Positions 16,838 to 27,277 of a stretch of 64,000 nucleotides of DNA are shown piece by piece. Position 1 is the first letter of the stretch. Each line of letters opens with the position of its first letter. The DNA lies in NCBI GenBank assembly GCA_013297885.1, contig JAAFIR010000017.1:35117-99116 (forward strand). The letters are read 5' to 3'. The position numbers were made by a program, and so were the translations under genes. A model generated the notes under the pieces. That model was not told the origin of the DNA and made no database searches. It saw only the letters and a list, made by a program, of their open reading frames with translations. Origin of the DNA: Leptospirales bacterium (GTDB lineage: Bacteria; Spirochaetota; Leptospiria; Leptospirales; Leptospiraceae).

Positions 16838-19321
16838 ATGACTTTTCTTAAAGAAAGATTAATCTTGACTAGTAAAATTCACATGATAGCAAGAATTCGA
16901 GTTTTTATATTTCTATTTATTTTTATTTTTCTATTTTCATGTGAAAACAAAAAAAATAATTTCCCAATTTTTAAAGGTGAAATTGATTTATCTCAATGGA
17001 ATCCTGAAATTGATGGAATAATTGATTTAACAGGAGATTGGGAATTTTATCCAAATCAAAAATTAACTTATAATGATTTTCAAACTAAAAGTTTAAAACC
17101 AGAATATTTAACCGTACCATCAACTTGGAGAGGAAAAGATTTTGGTACTTTAAAAATTGAAGATATTAATTTTGCAACTTATCGATTAAAAATATTTTTA
17201 AAAGATGAATCCAAGATTTTTTCTTTTAAGATGTTAAATCATTCAACTATTTATAAAGTATTTTTAGATGAAAAACTAATTGCAGAAAATGATTTTAGAG
17301 TTAAAGAACAAGAATTATCTCCGTTCCACATACCTATTCATGATTTAAAATTAAAAACTGTTCGTAGAGAGTTAAATCTAATTGTCCAAATTGTTAAAAA
17401 TAATCAATTTTATAATGGAATAAATGAAAAAGTGTATGCTGGAAGTTTTCGTGATATAAAATATTTTAAAACATTTAAACAAGGCATAGAATTAATAATT
17501 TCAGGAATTGTTTTTATGATGTTTGTTCATCATATTTTAGTCTTTTTCTTGAGAAAACAAGAAAAGGAATTTTTAGCATTTGCAATTTTCTCTTTTTTGG
17601 TTTCTATTTGGTTACTTTTAGCTGGAGAAAAATTTTTCTACCAACTCTTCAATTATGAGTATTATGATTATTTATTTTTTTTAGAAAAATTATTACTGGG
17701 CTTTCTGCCTATTTCTGGGATTATATTTACTTACCAAATATATAAAGAATTTTTTAATAAATATATTTTCTATGGATCTATAGTATTTTTTTTATTTTAT
17801 ATGTTTATAAATATTTTCTTTTATAAATATTTTTATAAAATTTATTATTATTTTTTAATAATTTTGGTAATTGATTTATTTTATAGCGTAATTATAACTA
17901 TACAATCAATTTTAAAAAAACAAATTAAAGGAAAAATTAGTTTTTTTGGTTTTTTAATTCTAGCCATTACAGTTTTAAATGATGCTTTAAGTTCAATGAA
18001 TTTAATTCAATCAATTAGACTAACACAATATGGTTTTTTAGGATTTATGTTTTCTAAAAGTTTTATTTTGTCAGAGAGATATTCAAATACATTTGATGAA
18101 CTAGAAGAATTAACTTCTCTTTTGGAAGAAAAAGTCAATGAAAGAACTAAAGAATTAGTAATCGCGAAAGAAAAAGCTGAAAAAGCAAATCAAGCAAAAT
18201 CTATTTTTGTAGCAACAACTAGTCACGAAATTAGAACTCCAATGAACGGAATAATTGGAATGTCAAATTTACTTTTAACAACAGAACAAAACGATGAACA
18301 AAAAAAATATGTAGAAATGATTCAAAGCTCAGCTAATTCACTTTTAACTATTTTAAATGATGTATTGGATTATTCAAAAATTGAAGCTGATAAAGTTACA
18401 ATTGAGTCAATTCAATTTAATATTGTAAAACTTGTAAATGAAGTTTATTTATTTTTGTACAATAAAGCTAAAGAAAAGAATGTTTTACTAGATTTTGAAT
18501 TTGATGCTGAGATAATACCTTATGTTTTTTCAGACCCAACTAAACTTAGACAAATTTTGTATAATATTCTAGGTAATTCAATTAAGTTTACTGAAAAAGG
18601 TGTAATTAAGATTTTTTTAAACAAAATTAGTATTGAAGGAGATTATCAAAAAATTGAAATAAGAGTTCATGATACTGGAATTGGAATTCCCAAAGATAAA
18701 GTAGAAGAAATTTTTGAGCCATTCACTCAAGCTGATTCAGGTATAAGTAGAAAATTTGGTGGAACTGGGCTTGGTTTAGCAATAACAAAAAAATTAGTAA
18801 ATTTACTTGGTGGAAATATTGAAATACATTCTGAGATTGGAGAAGGGACTAGTTTTAGTATCTATTTTAATTTAGAGTATTCTTTGAAAATTAATCCTGA
18901 AAGTAATATAGATAAGAAGTTAGATTCAAAATTTTATTCAATTTATCCATTAAAAATTTTATTAGTAGATGATAATTTAATTAATCGAGAAGTAGCAAAA
19001 GGGATTTTTACAAAACTTGGATACGAAATTGTTTTAGCTGAAGATGGACTTCAAGCAATTGAAAAATTGAAAAAATTTCATTTTGATTTAGTATTTATGG
19101 ATTTACATATGCCAGTTATGAATGGTTATGAAGCAACTAAAGAAATCATTTCTATGCTTGGAGTGAATCGTCCAAAAATCATTGCTTTTACTGCTGATTT
19201 AATTGACACAAGAAAAGATATAGTTTTTAAAACTGGTTTTGATGATTTAATGTTTAAACCTTTAAAAATTGATGAATTAGAATTTAAACTAGTTACTATC
19301 TATAAACAAAAGAAGGTTTAG
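16838..19321 (+). CDS. Hybrid sensor histidine kinase, 7TMR-DISM type with receiver domain
   Basis: An 827-residue membrane sensor. The order is: signal with possible lipobox LFSC; extracytoplasmic beta domain of the 7TMR-DISMED2 type ('[13 protein letters not shown]', 'VPSTWRG', 'ATYRLKIFL'); seven transmembrane segments (about 210-410); a coiled '[19 protein letters not shown]' linker; HisKA with phospho-acceptor His463 in [11 protein letters not shown]; HATPase with [11 protein letters not shown] and [11 protein letters not shown]; and a receiver domain with Asp755 in [10 protein letters not shown]. The receiver is on the same protein, so phosphate is probably passed on to a separate HPt or output protein not seen here. 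The truncated paralogue upstream is about two-thirds identical by eye. Confidence 0.92.
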   Translation: MTFLKERLILTSKIHMIARIRVFIFLFIFIFLFSCENKKNNFPIFKGEIDLSQWNPEIDGIIDLTGDWEFYPNQKLTYNDFQTKSLKPEYLTVPSTWRGKDFGTLKIEDINFATYRLKIFLKDESKIFSFKMLNHSTIYKVFLDEKLIAENDFRVKEQELSPFHIPIHDLKLKTVRRELNLIVQIVKNNQFYNGINEKVYAGSFRDIKYFKTFKQGIELIISGIVFMMFVHHILVFFLRKQEKEFLAFAIFSFLVSIWLLLAGEKFFYQLFNYEYYDYLFFLEKLLLGFLPISGIIFTYQIYKEFFNKYIFYGSIVFFLFYMFINIFFYKYFYKIYYYFLIILVIDLFYSVIITIQSILKKQIKGKISFFGFLILAITVLNDALSSMNLIQSIRLTQYGFLGFMFSKSFILSERYSNTFDELEELTSLLEEKVNERTKELVIAKEKAEKANQAKSIFVATTSHEIRTPMNGIIGMSNLLLTTEQNDEQKKYVEMIQSSANSLLTILNDVLDYSKIEADKVTIESIQFNIVKLVNEVYLFLYNKAKEKNVLLDFEFDAEIIPYVFSDPTKLRQILYNILGNSIKFTEKGVIKIFLNKISIEGDYQKIEIRVHDTGIGIPKDKVEEIFEPFTQADSGISRKFGGTGLGLAITKKLVNLLGGNIEIHSEIGEGTSFSIYFNLEYSLKINPESNIDKKLDSKFYSIYPLKILLVDDNLINREVAKGIFTKLGYEIVLAEDGLQAIEKLKKFHFDLVFMDLHMPVMNGYEATKEIISMLGVNRPKIIAFTADLIDTRKDIVFKTGFDDLMFKPLKIDELEFKLVTIYKQKKV

Positions 19322-19329
19322 TTTTCTTA

Positions 19330-19449
19330 GGGCGAATTTTTGCTAAAGCAAAAACCGTGCTTTCTGCTTCAATCTTTTGTAAACTCAACTTATTATTTAA
19401 AAAAACCTTCAAAGAGATACAAAAGGATTTTCGCTTCAATCACTTTCGC
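19330..19449 (-). repeat. Three-way-junction intergenic element, copy 5
   Basis: Minus orientation, between convergent genes. Outer helix GCGAA/TTCGC (19445-19449 with 19332-19336), inner helix GTG/CAC (19441-19443 with 19357-19359), second helix GC/GC. The first arm is long (CTTTTGTA/TACAAAAG with a wide loop) and the second arm short (TTTTGCT/AGCAAAA). Confidence 0.88.
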
Positions 19450-19465
19450 ATAGTGTTGAAAAAAC

Positions 19466-20047
19466 TTAATCTCTTTTTTCAAATTCAATTATTGCTCCTT
19501 TTCTTGTAGTAATTTTAATTTTTTTTAGAATTTCATTTTTTGGAACTAATAACAAAAAAGAATATCTATAAATGATTTTTGTTTTTACATCTTGGTCTAT
19601 TGGATAAACAAAATTATACGGAGCTCCCATTCCCATCATTCCTGAACCGGGATAATATCTGACTCTTGATATTGAATTTACTATTTCTTCAAAATAATCA
19701 TATTGCTTAATTGGAGTTTTATTATTGTATTCAAACTCAAATTTTAAAAATTCTGGAAATACTTTTGTCTCTGGAAAGAATCGAAATATATAAAAATCAT
19801 TTTTTCCAAAATCTAAAAAATTGATTTCTTCCCAAATCAAGTCTGGGTCTTTAAAAAATCTTTGTGAAAAAGAATTTTTTAGACTTAATTGTACTAATTC
19901 TAATTCTTCTTTATTTAATTTTTGAAATTCTCCGTAATATTTATTCCCAAAGTATTTAAATTCTTTATCTTTAGAAGCAATCCCTTTTAAGTAGTAATCA
20001 TTTGTTGTACACGAAATAAAAAGTAGAATTAAAAATAATAATTTCAT
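19466..20047 (-). CDS. Lipoprotein of unknown function
   Basis: The start is placed at 20047, where the protein begins MKLLFLILLFISCTTNDYY with a clear lipobox (FISC). An earlier in-frame ATG at 20224 would add 59 residues before the signal and would overlap the divergent GerMN gene. The mature 180 residues are mixed alpha/beta with 'YYPGSGMMGMGAPYNFVYPI' in the middle. No family is recognised. With the 20047 start, 91 bases separate it from the divergent GerMN gene. Confidence 0.65.
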   Translation of the reverse strand: MKLLFLILLFISCTTNDYYLKGIASKDKEFKYFGNKYYGEFQKLNKEELELVQLSLKNSFSQRFFKDPDLIWEEINFLDFGKNDFYIFRFFPETKVFPEFLKFEFEYNNKTPIKQYDYFEEIVNSISRVRYYPGSGMMGMGAPYNFVYPIDQDVKTKIIYRYSFLLLVPKNEILKKIKITTRKGAIIEFEKRD

Positions 20048-20138
20048 TATAAAATTTAGACTTAAAAAATTTATATTTTTTTGAAAATTTCCGATACTCA
20101 AATTTAAGTTTCGATATTTAAAAAACCGAAAATATAAT

Positions 20139-20774
20139 GTGGAATCAGTAGAAAAGCCTAAGAAATTGTTGTACTTATCTATTTTATTATTTGGTCTTGT
20201 ACTGATCGAAAAGTCTATTCCCAAAAAAAAACAAACTATTGTACAACAAAAAGAAGAATCACCAGTTCTTGAAGTTGTCCCAACTAATGAAGAAGTCCAC
20301 GAAAATGATATTTTTGCTTCTACAGAAACTCTTCAAGGAATTTATTTCATAAAATTTTATCAAGTAAACCAAAATACCAGAAGTAAACTAGTAAAAGTGC
20401 AACGTATTGTGAAGGGTAGTCTCAAAAAAAGAATCAAACTTGCATTAAAAGAACTAAAAACAGGTCCAAAAACTGAAGAACTAGAGAAGGGAGTTTTAAC
20501 AAGTTTACCAAATAAGTTTTCTTACAATAAAAAATTTAAACTTATAGATGGAGTTTTACATATTTCTTTTGATGAGAGTTTCGAGAAAAATGCTTCCAAA
20601 GAATTAATGCAGGATAGAATTGATCAACTTTCTTTTACACTTTTGGAGTTTAAAGAAATCAAAGGTATTAAACTTTATATCAACGAAACTGAAATTCGTG
20701 AACTAGGAAAAGATAAACTAAGCATTCCAGTTGTGATTAACAAAACTAATAATCGCAAAGTTGTGTTTTTATAA
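20139..20774 (+). CDS. GerMN-domain protein with N-terminal membrane anchor
   Basis: A 211-residue protein, GTG start. One transmembrane anchor (KKLLYLSILLFGLVLI) is followed by a charged linker and then a GerMN domain: 'RIKLALKELKTGPKTEELEKG' (the LxxLxxGP block), 'GVLHISFDESFEKN' (the vdls..f motif) and 'LSFTLLEFKEIKGIKLYINE'. GerMN domains occur in the sporulation protein GerM and in envelope lipoproteins of many non-sporulating bacteria. They probably bind peptidoglycan or partner proteins at the periplasmic face. The assignment rests on the domain pattern. Confidence 0.75.
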   Translation: MESVEKPKKLLYLSILLFGLVLIEKSIPKKKQTIVQQKEESPVLEVVPTNEEVHENDIFASTETLQGIYFIKFYQVNQNTRSKLVKVQRIVKGSLKKRIKLALKELKTGPKTEELEKGVLTSLPNKFSYNKKFKLIDGVLHISFDESFEKNASKELMQDRIDQLSFTLLEFKEIKGIKLYINETEIRELGKDKLSIPVVINKTNNRKVVFL

Positions 20775-20778
20775 TTTA

Positions 20779-20862
20779 GGGGAGTTCCCCTTCGGGTCGT
20801 GCTAGAAAAAGGTTCCGTCTCTTCGAGACCTAGCTTACGCTAGCTTTTTCAATCACTAACTC
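20779..20862 (-). repeat. Three-way-junction intergenic element, copy 6 (short, divergent)
   Basis: Minus orientation, starting 4 bases after the GerMN stop codon. Outer helix GAGTT/AACTC (20858-20862 with 20782-20786), inner helix GTG/CAC (20854-20856 with 20799-20801). The first arm has AAAAG/CTTTT and then small nested hairpins (AGC/GCT and GTCTC/GAGAC). The second arm is reduced to CCGAAGG. It is head to head with copy 7. Confidence 0.75.
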
Positions 20863-20911
20863 TTGTATTGAAAAAATTTAACAATTAAATAAAAAATTTT
20901 TTACAACACTA

Positions 20912-21035
20912 GGGAAATGGATAGAAGCGATGTCAAAAAATTATGAATATAATTTTTTGACAGTAGCTGATAGCCAGGTTTTGAAAATAGTAAGGACTTA
21001 ATTTATTAAGTTCTTACTATTTTCAAAATTCCCCC
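20912..21035 (+). repeat. Three-way-junction intergenic element, copy 7
   Basis: Plus orientation, 50 bases from copy 6 and facing the end of the macroglobulin gene. Outer helix GGGAA/TTCCC (20912-20916 with 21029-21033), inner helix TGG/CCA (20918-20920 with 20974-20976), both unlike any other copy and both fully compensated. Second helix GC/GC (20927-20928 with 20966-20967), TGTCAAAAAATTAT hairpin. The second arm is TTTTGAAAATAGTAAG with its complement. Confidence 0.9.
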
Positions 21036-21081
21036 ACCAAAACTAATCCCCTTTAAGAAAGGGGGTTCTTGTGTTGAAAAA

Positions 21082-24000
21082 TCAATCTTTATAAATTTCA
21101 AAAATTGGATTTGGGGATTCACCAAAAATGTCTGGTGAATACATCGCTTCAATTCTTGTTTGAGGTAAAATAAATTTTCCGTCTTGGTTTAGTCTCACCG
21201 TGTATTCAATGATGGTTTCACCTTGTGGTAGAAATTCATAATACGCTCTGTAATTTTCGTAGGAGCGTTCTTCAAAACTTGGATAACTGCCTGATGCTTG
21301 TTCTGAATTTTGAGCCATTGAAGAATCTTTTCGCACACCACCAAGAATTGCTGCCCCAGTTGGAATTGGATCGTTTAACACTACCCAAGTCATGTCCACA
21401 TCTGCTTTGATTTTAATTTTAACTCGAAGTAAGTCACCACGTTTGTATCCACCACTGAACAATGAAAATACTCCAGAGCTATTCATTTTAGAAATTGATT
21501 TTTCAATTGTATAACCACTTGAAATCGCTGTCTTTAAAGGTGAGGCAACTTTACTTTGAAGATTCACCCAAGGTTTGCCAGAACCTTCATGAGTGATTTT
21601 TAAATCAGAAGATTCTGTTGGAAATGGAATTTTTTGGTTTAATGATTTTGTGCTTTCAGTCCATTTTGATTTTTGTGTGTTTGATTGATTGGTTGCAGTT
21701 GTTTCACCAGTGACAGAATCTTTTTCAAATTCACGAGCAAATTTTTCTAGTGCTAAACTTCCCCAAGCATTTGCAGTTGTTAAATCCCAAGTACCTCTTT
21801 GTTGACGACCGAGTGTGCCTCGTAAAATTCTTGGAGAATCATCACGCCATTTTTTAAAATTCACAGCGGTTAATAGAAGTTTGGTGGCGTTCATATCCGA
21901 AGAAACCATCAACCACCAAAGTTGATCTGAATTTTCATTTACAAATTTCATACTAGTTCCTTGCAAATTAATTCTTGCACGAATCACTTGTTCTAATTCT
22001 GAAAGTTGATTTATTCTATTTGGAGCATTTTGTGTTCTTAATAATACAGACCAATAATCTAAAAGTGCTGAACTTGGTAATAAATTAAAATCCAGATTTA
22101 GTGTGCTTAATGATGTAGTATTTAATTTTCCATAACGAGCAAGTGATTCCATTGAATTAATTTTGCGAATAGTTAAGTCAGCAGTTTGAAGTGAACTTTC
22201 TCGAAAAATTTTTCCTTCCACAAAATTATTTAATGCAGATAACATTTGTTCACGAGAAGAATCTGGAATTTTATAACCAGCTTCATGAATAATGGAAAGA
22301 ACATAAGCTGTTAAACTTGGACTTCCGTAATAAGCATTTGGAAAATATTTTACAAATCCAGATTCATCTAAATATGAGGGAGTGTTTTTCATCAATTCGT
22401 CAAAAGATTTTTTATCTTTTAGCACAATGATTTTTGAAAGTTGTTGTTCATAACAAGTATATGGATATTTTTTCATATACTCTTTGATGCTATTCATATT
22501 ATCCAAAAGTGATTTGGAATAATTAATTTCAATTCCTCCTTTTTCAGAATCAGCATCTTCAGGTTTTTCAATTTTTAAAGAATATTCTTTGTCCAATTGA
22601 AACAATGTTCCTTGAATCACTCTTTCTTTGAGAGATGGAACAATTTTTTGAGAGATTTTAATTTTATCAAATGCACCTGAATTTGATTTTGCAGAAAATT
22701 CATATTCTAATTTTTCAACACCTTTTGGAATTTTAATATCCCAAAAAATTTCTGTGCTTTGGTCTTTTTCAAGACTAATTGATTTGTTTGTTAGTTCACC
22801 GATTCCAGACACAGAACCTTTTACTTCAATATCCATTTTTTGTGTGCTAGAATTTCTAATTGTCACAGAAGGTTTTAATTCGTCACCTTCTCGAGCTAGA
22901 ACCGGAAGACCAGGTAAGATGGATAAATCTTGGGTGCTTCTAAAACTAGTTTCACCAGTTCCAAAAAATTTTTCACCACCATTTGCAATTGCTACAACTC
23001 TAAAACTAGTTAATGAATCGTTTAATGGAAAACTAATTTCTGCATTTCCATTTTGGTCTAATTTTACAATTGCTTTCCAATATAGAAGTGTGTCAAATTT
23101 TTGACGGGCAGATTCCATTCCGCCACCACCACCAGGAGGAAGTGCTTTGATACCAAAATGTCTTCTTCCCACAACTTGCATTTGTGCTGTGGAAGTTTGA
23201 ACTTCATGTCCTCTTTCATTCATCATGACTTTTAATAAATTCCAAGTTTCATTTGGCATGAGCTCTAGTAATGCTTCGTCAACAACAGCAAGAGCAATTT
23301 CAGAGTTTGCTGGAAGTTTTGCACCAATTGCAGTTTTAACTGAAACTGTCGCAGTAACTTTTTCTCTAATTTTAAAAACTGGTCTATCCGTTTTGACAGA
23401 AACTTTTAGTTCATGTGGTTTCCAACCAACTTTAATAGAGTTCATTCCGAGTTTAAAACTTGGTCTGCCAAGATCAACTAGTGCTGTTGGTTTGATTTCA
23501 GAAACTCTTCCGCGAAGTGCTAAAGCAGATACATAAACATTTGGGGCATAATTCTGTTTAATGGGAATTTCAATTACAGGATTTGCAGAAGTAATTTGTT
23601 TTACATAATGATCTAAAATTCCTTCTCTTTCAACTGTAAACAAAACTGTTGAATTTTTAAATGGAGCTCTCACCTGAAATTTTGCAGTATCACCAACTTC
23701 ATAATTTTTTGTATCTGGAATGAGATCAATTCTATCATGATCTGCAAAATCAAACCAAGAATCTTTTCCTGATACATTAAATTCTCTTTGTGCATAAGTA
23801 GAATTTTCACCTTCAGAAATTTCAGCTTGTAAAATAACAGAGCCTTCAACTGGGGAAGGTTTTTTACAAACAAATAAACCTTTACTGTCTGTTTTGCCGC
23901 TACAAAAGTTTGCAATTTTTTTTATTTCACTAGAATAACTAAAAGAATAAAATCCACCTACTAATCTTTTTCTGTTTGAATATTGAAATCTTTTGTACAT

Positions 24001-26643
24001 TACAATTTCTACGTTTACACCCGATTTTGGTTTTCCATCTAAATCTACAACAGCAGCAGTAGCTGAAACTTCAGACTTTGGCATGTACCAAGAATCATTT
24101 TTTAAACCTACTAAGTAACGTGATGGATAAATTTTAAATGAATTAAATGCAGTTTGCATTTCACCACTTGGGTCTCTGTATTCAAGTTCCGTTTGAACTG
24201 TTTGAATTGATTCAGATTTATTTTTTAATTTTGCAATTGCTTTAGCAGAACCAAACTGATCTAATACTAATTCTTCAGAATTGATTTGATTTGCACTGGA
24301 CTCAGTATCCAAATCTAATTCAGTAGAATTATTGGATTGACCTTCTTTAATTTTATTGGAAGCAAAATTAAAATCTTCAAATCCTTCAAAACTTTGGTAA
24401 GCAGCACTTGATTCTGTTGTTCTTAAAGTGATAGGTAAACCAGAAGCAGGACCTCCTGAAAAATAATTTACAATTAAATCAATTGGAATTTGTTTTTGGT
24501 TTATTACTTTTTCATAAGGACCTTTGATTGCAGCTTTTAAAATTGGAGTTTTAAATTCTTCTACACTAAAACTAGCTGTATAAAACACATCGTCTTTGTT
24601 TGCAATTTCTATTGAGTATTGACCAAGTTTTGCTTCTTTTGGAATTTTAAATTTGGATTCAGCAGTTCCATTATTCCAAGCTAATGCAAATGGATATTCC
24701 ATTCCCGAACCAGAATGAATGATTCTTCCAGAAACTGGAATATCTGAGCCAGCAAAATTTAATCCAGCAGTGGAATGTTTTCTGATTAAATGTTTCATGC
24801 TAACTGTTTCACCAGTTTGAAAAAGGGTTCTGTCTAAAATTGTGTGCAGAATTAAATTACTAGGTCTAGAATATCCACCACCTAAATTAAATCTCCAATC
24901 TTCAATTCCATTTATCCAAGAAGAATGAACAAAAGAAATATCATTCCCTTTTTCAGCAGTTACTAAATATCCATTGGAATAAGAAGAAGTGTATGCACAA
25001 TTTGAGTTTGGTAATTTTCCTTTAAAAGCAAATATACCAATTCCATCAGTAACACCTTCTTTTAAAACTTTATTATTACAATCTCTAACTGAAATTTTTG
25101 CATCAGCAACTGGACTTGCGTTATTTAAAGAAGTAACAAAAACGAGTGAGCTTTCTTTTCCTTCTTTAAAATGTACAGACATATTTGTGACAAGTGCTGA
25201 GGTCCCCACAAACATTTTGTTTTGTTCTTTTAAAAGTGATTTACCAAGTTTATCACTTTCAATTTCCACTATGTAAAATCCGGGATCTTTGAGTGGGATG
25301 CCTACCACTTCAAAAGCTTTTTCCCCATTTGGTTTTGGAATTTCAAAATTAGATCCAAAACTTTCACCTTCAAAAAGGGATTTTTCTCTTTTTTTCTTAG
25401 AAACTTTGTTTAACCAATTTAAAATTTTATCTGAAGAAATTTTAACTTTTTTCCCCATCATTTTATCTAAAAAACCTTCTTCTTTAACCATTCCCAAAAT
25501 TTTGGCTTTGATTTTTTTGTCTAAATTTCTTAAAGTAACTGGTAAAAGTGGTTCTGCTTCAAATTCAATAATTCCAAAATCCCCAGAAAATTTTGCAAGT
25601 GGTGGAAACTCTGCAGTGCTAAAACTGAGAGGAAATTTATTTTGGTTAGAAAGCTTTCTCGCTGATTCATCTTTAATGGATTCAATATTTAAAGTGAATT
25701 TTGAATTTTCTGGAAAAGGTCCTTCAAAATAAACTCTATCCAAAGTTTTTTCATTTTCTTCCTCATCATTTCCATAAAATTTTGCAGACCATTTTTTAGT
25801 TCCATCAGTTAAAGAAATTTTTTTAATTTCAGATTTATTAAACGCTGCTGTAAAGTTTACATAAAAATTTCCAACAGGAATACAATTTGATTTTGCATTT
25901 TCTCTATCACAAGAAAAATTTGCAGCAAAATTTTCTCTCACTTTAAAATTAAAATTTTGTTTTTTGGAAGAAGCAACTCCTGATTTAGAAGTAATTCCTT
26001 TTTCCCAAATTAAAGTAATTTTGGAATTTGTAGAAAATTTTCTACTTGATTGAAGCATGATTGTTTTTGGGGGAAGTTTTTCTTGGCTAAATTGTGATTT
26101 AACAACCTCGATAAATGAATTTTGATTTAAAATTTTAACTTTGATTTTATCTTTAATTCCTTCCAATTCAAAATACAAATTGGAATTTAAACTTTCTTCA
26201 CTAACTTCTGTGTCAGAAGTCAAAAAGAAAATTTGTTCTTCATCAATAAAACTTCCTTCATAAGGATTGATTGTCAAAACTGCTGGACCACCAGTTGTAA
26301 ATTTAAAACTTTTTTTCCCGGTTAAATTTTCCCCAGCTAAAGTTTTAACAGAAGATTTTAATTGAAAAGAACAATTGATTCCAGCTTCTAGTGAATTTGG
26401 AAATTCATAAACAAAAGTTTTTTCATCTATCCATCTAGCTTTTCCTGTTACAGGACAATTGATTTCAAAAATATCAGTTTTGGCTCTTGGATCACCAAAT
26501 GGAACCATTTGTTTTTGAAACCCAACTTTGACTTGGGTTACTGATTTTACTTCACCTTCAGGTGAAAAATAAGCTACAGAATTTTTCTCTTGAGAGAAAA
26601 TCCCAAATGAAATTAGAAAAGCTAGAACGAATCGTTTAATCAT
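21082..26643 (-). CDS. Bacterial alpha-2-macroglobulin (MG/bait-region protease inhibitor family)
   Basis: An 1853-residue secreted protein with an N-terminal signal peptide (MIKRFVLAFLISFGIFSQ). Bacterial macroglobulins trap foreign proteases in the periplasm. Family features are successive MG beta-domains, 'RTLFQTGETVSMKHLIRK' (the dR.iYrPGetv.fkg..R motif of MG3/MG4), 'PNVYVSALALRG', 'LNDSLTSFRVVAIA' (alpha-2-macroglobulin central block), and the thioester motif TCYEQQ with Cys1397 (CxEQ, usually CLEQ), followed by an alpha-helical toroid. The length is close to E. coli YfhM (about 1650) with some extension. No adjacent PBP1C gene is seen, unlike in many proteobacteria. No lipobox is evident. 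Confidence 0.93.
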   Translation of the reverse strand: MIKRFVLAFLISFGIFSQEKNSVAYFSPEGEVKSVTQVKVGFQKQMVPFGDPRAKTDIFEINCPVTGKARWIDEKTFVYEFPNSLEAGINCSFQLKSSVKTLAGENLTGKKSFKFTTGGPAVLTINPYEGSFIDEEQIFFLTSDTEVSEESLNSNLYFELEGIKDKIKVKILNQNSFIEVVKSQFSQEKLPPKTIMLQSSRKFSTNSKITLIWEKGITSKSGVASSKKQNFNFKVRENFAANFSCDRENAKSNCIPVGNFYVNFTAAFNKSEIKKISLTDGTKKWSAKFYGNDEEENEKTLDRVYFEGPFPENSKFTLNIESIKDESARKLSNQNKFPLSFSTAEFPPLAKFSGDFGIIEFEAEPLLPVTLRNLDKKIKAKILGMVKEEGFLDKMMGKKVKISSDKILNWLNKVSKKKREKSLFEGESFGSNFEIPKPNGEKAFEVVGIPLKDPGFYIVEIESDKLGKSLLKEQNKMFVGTSALVTNMSVHFKEGKESSLVFVTSLNNASPVADAKISVRDCNNKVLKEGVTDGIGIFAFKGKLPNSNCAYTSSYSNGYLVTAEKGNDISFVHSSWINGIEDWRFNLGGGYSRPSNLILHTILDRTLFQTGETVSMKHLIRKHSTAGLNFAGSDIPVSGRIIHSGSGMEYPFALAWNNGTAESKFKIPKEAKLGQYSIEIANKDDVFYTASFSVEEFKTPILKAAIKGPYEKVINQKQIPIDLIVNYFSGGPASGLPITLRTTESSAAYQSFEGFEDFNFASNKIKEGQSNNSTELDLDTESSANQINSEELVLDQFGSAKAIAKLKNKSESIQTVQTELEYRDPSGEMQTAFNSFKIYPSRYLVGLKNDSWYMPKSEVSATAAVVDLDGKPKSGVNVEIVMYKRFQYSNRKRLVGGFYSFSYSSEIKKIANFCSGKTDSKGLFVCKKPSPVEGSVILQAEISEGENSTYAQREFNVSGKDSWFDFADHDRIDLIPDTKNYEVGDTAKFQVRAPFKNSTVLFTVEREGILDHYVKQITSANPVIEIPIKQNYAPNVYVSALALRGRVSEIKPTALVDLGRPSFKLGMNSIKVGWKPHELKVSVKTDRPVFKIREKVTATVSVKTAIGAKLPANSEIALAVVDEALLELMPNETWNLLKVMMNERGHEVQTSTAQMQVVGRRHFGIKALPPGGGGGMESARQKFDTLLYWKAIVKLDQNGNAEISFPLNDSLTSFRVVAIANGGEKFFGTGETSFRSTQDLSILPGLPVLAREGDELKPSVTIRNSSTQKMDIEVKGSVSGIGELTNKSISLEKDQSTEIFWDIKIPKGVEKLEYEFSAKSNSGAFDKIKISQKIVPSLKERVIQGTLFQLDKEYSLKIEKPEDADSEKGGIEINYSKSLLDNMNSIKEYMKKYPYTCYEQQLSKIIVLKDKKSFDELMKNTPSYLDESGFVKYFPNAYYGSPSLTAYVLSIIHEAGYKIPDSSREQMLSALNNFVEGKIFRESSLQTADLTIRKINSMESLARYGKLNTTSLSTLNLDFNLLPSSALLDYWSVLLRTQNAPNRINQLSELEQVIRARINLQGTSMKFVNENSDQLWWLMVSSDMNATKLLLTAVNFKKWRDDSPRILRGTLGRQQRGTWDLTTANAWGSLALEKFAREFEKDSVTGETTATNQSNTQKSKWTESTKSLNQKIPFPTESSDLKITHEGSGKPWVNLQSKVASPLKTAISSGYTIEKSISKMNSSGVFSLFSGGYKRGDLLRVKIKIKADVDMTWVVLNDPIPTGAAILGGVRKDSSMAQNSEQASGSYPSFEERSYENYRAYYEFLPQGETIIEYTVRLNQDGKFILPQTRIEAMYSPDIFGESPNPIFEIYKD

Positions 26644-26656
26644 GATTTACCTTAAT

Positions 26657-27214
26657 TTATTTTTTTTCATCAACTGGTTTTTTTTCTTCAGTTGCTTTTT
26701 TTTCAGTTGATGGTTTTTTCTCTTCAGGTTTTACACAACGTACATTATATTCTCTTGTAAGTGTTCCATGGTTGTGATGACCATTATCAAAATTTACATA
26801 CCACAACATAGACCTATTACTAGCTACTCTAGTTCCAGATAAATAATTTCCACCAGGAGTTCTAAATTCTGGATATTTTGAAAAATAAGCATCTACTAAT
26901 TCTTCTCTACTTGGAAGCCTTAGTCCATTTTTTTCACATTCTTCTTTTGCGAGCATATAAGATTTTTTTTGGATATTTTCAGATTGCCATTTAACACCGT
27001 CTAACACCATGAAACCGCCATCTTTAGTGATTGGTGGAAGTTCTTTTTTCTTTGGAGCTGGTTCTGAGCTTGCTGACTTGGCTTCTACTTTTTTTGCAGG
27101 TTCAGTCGTTTTAGCTGCTTGGTCTTTTGATGGTGCAATAGAGTTTGCATCTTTAACTTGGGAGAATAAAATTGATTGAAAAATTAAACAACATAGAATA
27201 AAAATAAATTTCAT
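26657..27214 (-). CDS. Secreted DUF1566 (Lcl C-terminal domain) protein
   Basis: A 185-residue secreted protein: signal peptide (MKFIFILCCLIFQSILFSQ), then a low-complexity Lys/Ala/Pro/Glu-rich linker (about 25-60), then a DUF1566-type domain ('DGVKWQSENIQKKSYMLA', 'CEKNGLRLPSREELVDAYFS', 'MLWYVNFDNGHHNHG', 'YNVRCVKP'), and a second charged tail of EKK repeats. This C-type-lectin-like fold is common in extracellular adhesion or binding proteins. It lies 13 bases upstream of the macroglobulin gene on the same strand, so the two are probably co-transcribed. Confidence 0.8.
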   Translation of the reverse strand: MKFIFILCCLIFQSILFSQVKDANSIAPSKDQAAKTTEPAKKVEAKSASSEPAPKKKELPPITKDGGFMVLDGVKWQSENIQKKSYMLAKEECEKNGLRLPSREELVDAYFSKYPEFRTPGGNYLSGTRVASNRSMLWYVNFDNGHHNHGTLTREYNVRCVKPEEKKPSTEKKATEEKKPVDEKK

Positions 27215-27277
27215 GTTTATACCTCAAAACTCATATCTAAAGAGATTTGAAAAGAGGTCAAGCTGTAAAAAAAGTTT

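Noticed and set aside
22754..25732. Several plus-strand open frames opposite the macroglobulin gene
   Set aside because: They are antisense shadows of a clear 1853-residue gene with a complete signal peptide and family motifs.
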